64,000 nucleotides of DNA, taken from the NCBI RefSeq assembly GCF_000740055.1, contig NZ_BBJM01000002.1:36140-100139 (forward strand), read 5' to 3'. This document shows positions 60,363 through 64,000 of the stretch, piece by piece. The DNA comes from Secundilactobacillus oryzae JCM 18671 (GTDB taxonomy: Bacteria; Bacillota; Bacilli; Lactobacillales; Lactobacillaceae). The position numbers and the translations under genes are program-made. Each line of letters begins with the position of its first letter. The first letter of the stretch is position 1. A model generated the notes under the pieces. The model was not told the origin of the DNA and made no database searches. It worked only from the letters and a program-made list of their open reading frames with translations.

Positions 60363-61782
60363 GCAACGGCTCCATCCACTAGTGATTCTGGTGCTGTTAG
60401 GTAAATTCCTCAAAATCTGGATTGTACCAATTATTTTGCTTATTCCTGGACTTAATTCGGTGGCCAAGCTAATCCACTTTAATGTCTGGTGGCTTGTGGC
60501 AATTTTGATTGTCGTTGTCCTTCTGTTCACTGTTTTAGATTACCTGACGTTCAGTTTCGAGATTGGCTCCGCCAGTTTGACCATCCATTCGGGCATCCTC
60601 ATCAAGAAGCACACCCATATTCCCTACGATCGGATTCAGTCCATTGAACACAATCAGTGGTTCTTTTTTAAACCATTTCACCTTGAACAATTAACTATCG
60701 AAACCGCTTCAAAATCCGACAGTCCAGAGGGGGTTTTAGCACTTGTTCCAACCGCCGTTGCGGCACAAATCGATGCCAAACGGACTGGTACATCACAACG
60801 TGCTACTGAAACCAGTATTGTTGCTGCGGATACGCCACACTACCAAATTAACACCCGCGAACTCAATCTTTATGCCTTAACCTCAATGGGAGTTGTGCCC
60901 TTGTTGGTCGCATTAGGTTGGTTATCCGACAAGGTTAATGAGATTTTTCCTAAATCATGGAGTGACGCACTCACCCAAACCGTAACTGGTCTTTCAATTT
61001 TAGCCATCATTGCGCTTGGTGTCGCGTTCGTCTTGATTGGCATTTTAGCGTCTTATTTAATCATTTTGCAAAAGTACTTCCATTTCCAGCTTAGCGCCGA
61101 GTCGACGCAATTGACCACTAACCGGGGACTATTCCGGAGTGTTAATTTATCAGTCCCCAAAAACCGAATTCAAGCCGTTACATTCAAACAAAACATCATT
61201 CGCCAGTGGCTGAAACTGACCACCGTTGCGACAATCTCCGCTTCCAAACGCGAGGGCAACGATAGCGAAGCCGAAAGTATGACAATGATGCCCGTCATTC
61301 AGAATTCTGACGCCTTCAGTCATTTGACGCCATTTCTCAACTGGTTGCCCTCACAAACACCGATATTAACGCGGCTGGCACCACAACGGAAGTGGCTGTT
61401 CATCCGTAACGCCCTCATTTTACCGGTCATTGTAGCAATCCCACTAATCTGGTTTTGGCGACCATGGGGCTGGTTGAGTCTTCTGCTATTGCCATGGGCG
61501 TTTTTCCAAGGTTGGTACGCTAGCGCCAATACCGGATGGTCATTGAAATCGAATCAATTAATCCTGCAAAAAGGGAGCTGGTTTAACCGCACGCTGGTGG
61601 TTATCCCCGGCACCAACATCCAAAGCCTCGCCGTTCGCCAATCGATTTGGATGAAGAAAACGGCCATGGCTCATTTGCGGGTCAACCTCCGCAAGGGCAA
61701 TGGAAATTTCGAAATGACTGTCCGTTATCTCCCTAAAACGGTCGCCGATGACATCTATCATTGGTATACGAGCGTAAATTAA
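60352..61782 (+). CDS. bPH2-domain membrane protein (YdbT-like)
   Basis: A 476-residue membrane protein. Three bPH2 modules (IPYDRIQSIEHNQW; VPKNRIQAVTFKQN; IPGTNIQSLAVRQS) alternate with hydrophobic helix pairs. This is the YdbT domain order. Start at 60352, inside the end of the first gene, gives the coupling typical of the pair. Function in membrane-peptide resistance is known only by analogy. Confidence 0.87.
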   Translation: MKSKQRLHPLVILVLLGKFLKIWIVPIILLIPGLNSVAKLIHFNVWWLVAILIVVVLLFTVLDYLTFSFEIGSASLTIHSGILIKKHTHIPYDRIQSIEHNQWFFFKPFHLEQLTIETASKSDSPEGVLALVPTAVAAQIDAKRTGTSQRATETSIVAADTPHYQINTRELNLYALTSMGVVPLLVALGWLSDKVNEIFPKSWSDALTQTVTGLSILAIIALGVAFVLIGILASYLIILQKYFHFQLSAESTQLTTNRGLFRSVNLSVPKNRIQAVTFKQNIIRQWLKLTTVATISASKREGNDSEAESMTMMPVIQNSDAFSHLTPFLNWLPSQTPILTRLAPQRKWLFIRNALILPVIVAIPLIWFWRPWGWLSLLLLPWAFFQGWYASANTGWSLKSNQLILQKGSWFNRTLVVIPGTNIQSLAVRQSIWMKKTAMAHLRVNLRKGNGNFEMTVRYLPKTVADDIYHWYTSVN

Positions 61783-61811
61783 AAGAACTCGCCGAAGCGA
61801 GTTCTTTTTTC
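61782..61811. terminator. Terminator after ydbT-like gene
   Basis: AAAGAACTCG / GCGAGTTCTTTTTT hairpin directly after the stop codon. Confidence 0.85.
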
Positions 61812-61850
61812 GTGGCAGCAAGGACTTAAACGCCTTACTGCACACCTCTT

Positions 61851-62840
61851 CTATTCTTGATAGCCATTTGGGTGGCTTTGGGTCCAAGTCCAAGCCGTTT
61901 CAATTGTTTTAGTAACGTCATCGAAGACTGGCTTCCAGCCTAAGACTTCGCGGGCCTTATCACTAGCAGCAATTAACGTGCTAGGATCACCAGGCCGGCG
62001 TGGTGCCATTTCAGATGGAATGGCTTGGCCCGTCACCTGACGTGCCGCCTGCAACAATTGGAGGTTGGAGAATCCAGTCGCAGAGCCCAAGTTAAAGGCA
62101 TCACTCTTACCACCATTTTGAAGGTACTTAGCTGCTAAAATATGTGCTGCGGCCAAGTCCATGACGTGAACATAGTCACGAACGTTGGTACCATCTTCTG
62201 TATCGTAATCGTCACCAAAAATCTGAAGCTTCTCACGTTTGCCAGTTGCCACTTGCAAAATAATTGGTAATAAGTGGGTTTCTGGGTGGTGATCTTCACC
62301 GATTGACCCATCTGGCTTAGCACCAGCGACGTTAAAGTAACGCAAGGCCACAAAGCGGATACCGTATGCTTCGTCAGCCCAACGCGCCATCTTCTCCATT
62401 AGTAATTTGCTTTCTCCATATGGATTCGTTGGAATTTTTGGATCAGCTTCCGTTATTGGAATATGAACGGGTTCACCGTACACAGCGGCAGTTGATGAGA
62501 AGACGATTTGGCGAACATCATGATGATTCATCGTTTCCAAAAGGGTCACAAAGCCCGTATCGTTGTTGTTAAAGTATTTCAATGGATCCTTCATCGATTC
62601 TGGAACGATTGAAAAGGCCGCTACGTGAATGACGGCTTCAATCGTTTCCTTGCCGAATACGTTATCCATAAATTCGGCGTCACGAAGATCCCCTTCGTAC
62701 AGACGTGCGTTCTCATTGACAGCTTCACGATGGCCGGTTGATAGGTTGTCGATGACGACAATGTCTTGGCCTTGGGTGATGAGCTGATCAACGGTAATTG
62801 AACCGATATAGCCAGCACCACCAGTAACTAAAATTGACAT
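61851..62840 (-). CDS. galE: UDP-glucose 4-epimerase
   Basis: A 329-residue extended SDR interconverting UDP-glucose and UDP-galactose. NAD loop GGAGYIGS (residues 6-13), Ser/Thr in [11 protein letters not shown], catalytic Tyr-x3-Lys in [12 protein letters not shown], and RYFNVAGA are present. Start MSILVTGG at 62840 behind GGAGG. It lies alone, without galK or galT, and may serve wall polysaccharide precursors as well as galactose use. Confidence 0.94.
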   Translation of the reverse strand: MSILVTGGAGYIGSITVDQLITQGQDIVVIDNLSTGHREAVNENARLYEGDLRDAEFMDNVFGKETIEAVIHVAAFSIVPESMKDPLKYFNNNDTGFVTLLETMNHHDVRQIVFSSTAAVYGEPVHIPITEADPKIPTNPYGESKLLMEKMARWADEAYGIRFVALRYFNVAGAKPDGSIGEDHHPETHLLPIILQVATGKREKLQIFGDDYDTEDGTNVRDYVHVMDLAAAHILAAKYLQNGGKSDAFNLGSATGFSNLQLLQAARQVTGQAIPSEMAPRRPGDPSTLIAASDKAREVLGWKPVFDDVTKTIETAWTWTQSHPNGYQE

Positions 62841-62934
62841 ATTAACTTCCTCCATACGCTCAAATAAACATCTCTTATAACGATACCATTTATTGGGAAG
62901 TTTGAGAATGTTTGAATTAAAGAGTGGATAAGTT

Positions 62935-62951
62935 GTACAATTAAATTGTAC
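62935..62951. promoter_or_regulatory. 17-bp palindrome between galE and gldA
   Basis: GTACAATT-A-AATTGTAC, perfect 8-bp arms, 32 nt upstream of gldA. Possible operator of unknown regulator. Confidence 0.35.
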
Positions 62952-62982
62952 TCAGTTTCACAAAATCGAGGAGGAATTTAAT

Positions 62983-63792
62983 ATGGCTAGAGAATTTGCA
63001 AGTCCAGCTCACTATGTTCAAGGCAAAGGCGTTTTCAACGATCCTCAGAAGTATCTTTCCGCACTGGGAAACAATCCCCTGTTGCTCTGCGATAACATCG
63101 TTTGGAAAATTGTTGGTGAACGCTTAAAGACGACTCTAGAAACGCAAAAGTTCACCGTCAAACGAGTCACATTTGTCGGTGAAGCCTCAGATGAAGAAAC
63201 TGCTCGAGTCACCGCAATCGGGAAAGAACATCAAAACGATTTCATTATTGGTCTTGGTGGTGGTAAAACACTCGACTCCGCTAAAAACATTGCGGATAAA
63301 TTAGGCATTCCAGTTGCTATCTTGCCAACAGTCGCTTCAACCGATGCGCCATGTTCCGCACTTTCCGTCATGTACACCCCTGATGGTCAATTCAAAAACT
63401 ACGCATTTTACTCAAAGAATCCGGATCTCGTTTTGTTAGATACAGAGGTCATCAGTCATGCACCTGTCAGAACATTAATTGCCGGAATTGGCGATGCCAT
63501 GGCAACCAATATCGAAGCGCAAGACGTTGCCCGAGGTTACAATAAGTCTATGCTAGGCGAGTCACCCACTCTTGCTTCCTTGGCCATCGCGCAAACTTGT
63601 GCGGACACGCTATTTAAACACGGCGCACAGGCCGTGAGTGCCGTGAAGGGTCAAGTCGTCACTCCTGCGCTAGAGTCTGTTGTAGAAGCTAACACACTGT
63701 TAAGTGGTCTTGGTTTCGAAAGCTCCGGATTAGCAGCTGCTCATGCAATTTACGATGGCTTTACCGTTTTAAATGGTAGATTGCAAATTTAA
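62983..63792 (+). pseudogene. gldA: Glycerol dehydrogenase truncated by IS30-family insertion
   Basis: Residues 1-265 match GldA: GGGKTLDSAK NAD site, PTVASTDAPCSA, zinc ligand Asp in GIGDAMATNIEA and zinc ligand His in GLAAAHAI. After FTVLNG the frame runs into foreign sequence (RLQI-stop). About 100 residues, including the third zinc ligand in the HGE motif, are missing compared with the usual 365-370. The break coincides with the end of an IS30-family element. AGGAGG precedes the start. The product should be inactive. Confidence 0.88.
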
Positions 63793-64000
63793 TCTGAATT
63801 TTTGGACAAATTGGTCAGCATAACCTGATACGGTGTTTGCCAGTCGAGTATTTTAAGCGGTCGCTGGTTAATTTGGAGTAACGTCGTCGTTAAATCTTGA
63901 GTACTAATGTGCTCAAAACGAGTCCCTTTAGGATAAAAATAACGTAAATTCCGATTAAAGCGTTCATTACTACCACGTTCAGCTGGCGTATAAGCATGGC
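63778..64000 (-). mobile_element. IS30-family insertion sequence, left end (cut by the window edge)
   Basis: Sequence foreign to gldA begins near 63778 and holds the 3' end of an IS30-type transposase gene read on the minus strand. The exact terminal inverted repeat cannot be checked because the other end is outside the window. Confidence 0.8.
63789..64000 (-). CDS. IS30 family transposase, C-terminal part
   Basis: On the minus strand the open frame reads HAYTPAERGSNERFNR, then YFYPKGTRF and INQRPLKILDWQTPYQV, and ends at 63789. These are the last DDE-domain motifs of IS30 transposases, where the Glu of the catalytic triad lies in ERG-x-NE. The N-terminal two thirds lie beyond position 64000. 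Confidence 0.88.
   Translation of the reverse strand, partial: HAYTPAERGSNERFNRNLRYFYPKGTRFEHISTQDLTTTLLQINQRPLKILDWQTPYQVMLTNLSKNSD

Noticed and set aside
1..64000. CRISPR arrays, tRNA and rRNA genes, prophage genes
   Set aside because: No regularly spaced direct repeats, cloverleaf-like CCA-ended segments, rRNA motifs or phage structural genes were found by reading both strands.

Overview
The window looks like chromosome of a heterofermentative lactic acid bacterium (Lactobacillaceae). The reasons are T-box-controlled amino-acid genes, maltose phosphorylase with beta-phosphoglucomutase, an iron-dependent alcohol dehydrogenase of the 1,3-propanediol dehydrogenase type, a glycerol dehydrogenase, luxS, DacA with a wall-binding-like repeat domain, Spx-like and MarR proteins, Gram-positive promoters and AGGAGG ribosome sites, and moderate GC. 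Genus is not certain (Furfurilactobacillus, Secundilactobacillus or Levilactobacillus-like are all possible). No rRNA, tRNA or CRISPR was seen.

Layout. 1-6.3 kb: a MetE-like methyltransferase behind a Met-type T-box, then a trp operon (trpDCFBA) behind a Trp T-box. The operon lacks trpE and trpG, and its trpC carries an in-frame deletion of the catalytic RKDF region. 6.3-10.5 kb: sbcDC nuclease. 10.8-19.2 kb: amino-acid permease, NAD(P)-binding protein, D,D-carboxypeptidase, luxS, acetyltransferase, MarR, a B3/B4-domain protein, ribokinase and hypothetical proteins. 19.2-24 kb: a large YfhO-type membrane protein and an XRE-TPR regulator, divergent from 24.1-27 kb, an acyl-CoA dehydrogenase with clostridial-type EtfB/EtfA. 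27-33.6 kb: a MarR/ABC exporter pair with a nonsense codon, a MazEF-like module, a broken GNAT gene, a Zn alcohol dehydrogenase, an NmrA-type protein and a MarR regulator.

33.7-44.6 kb: a maltose operon (transporter, maltose phosphorylase, mutarotase, beta-phosphoglucomutase) with a clear promoter, LacI-type operator and cre; a BceAB-type peptide-resistance ABC transporter with an intact response regulator but a doubly broken BceS-type kinase; a LacI regulator. 44.9-51.1 kb: Fe-ADH, a cysteine-free Spx paralogue, and a second LacI/MFS/GH13 alpha-1,6-glucosidase locus paralogous to the first. 51.3-55.5 kb: UspA, a split heavy-metal P1B ATPase plus separate HMA protein (each behind an FNR/Flp-like box centred near -41), and an MFS drug exporter. 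55.6-59.7 kb: a five-gene operon resembling quinone/catechol detoxification (mhq-like). 59.9-61.8 kb: paired bPH2 membrane proteins. 61.9-64 kb: galE and a glycerol dehydrogenase truncated by an IS30-family element that runs off the right edge.

A recurrent theme is gene decay: trpC, the ABC exporter, a GNAT gene, the bceS-like kinase, a small membrane ORF and gldA are all visibly disrupted while their neighbours are intact. This suggests recent loss of function, with tryptophan auxotrophy and altered peptide sensing as likely consequences (inference).
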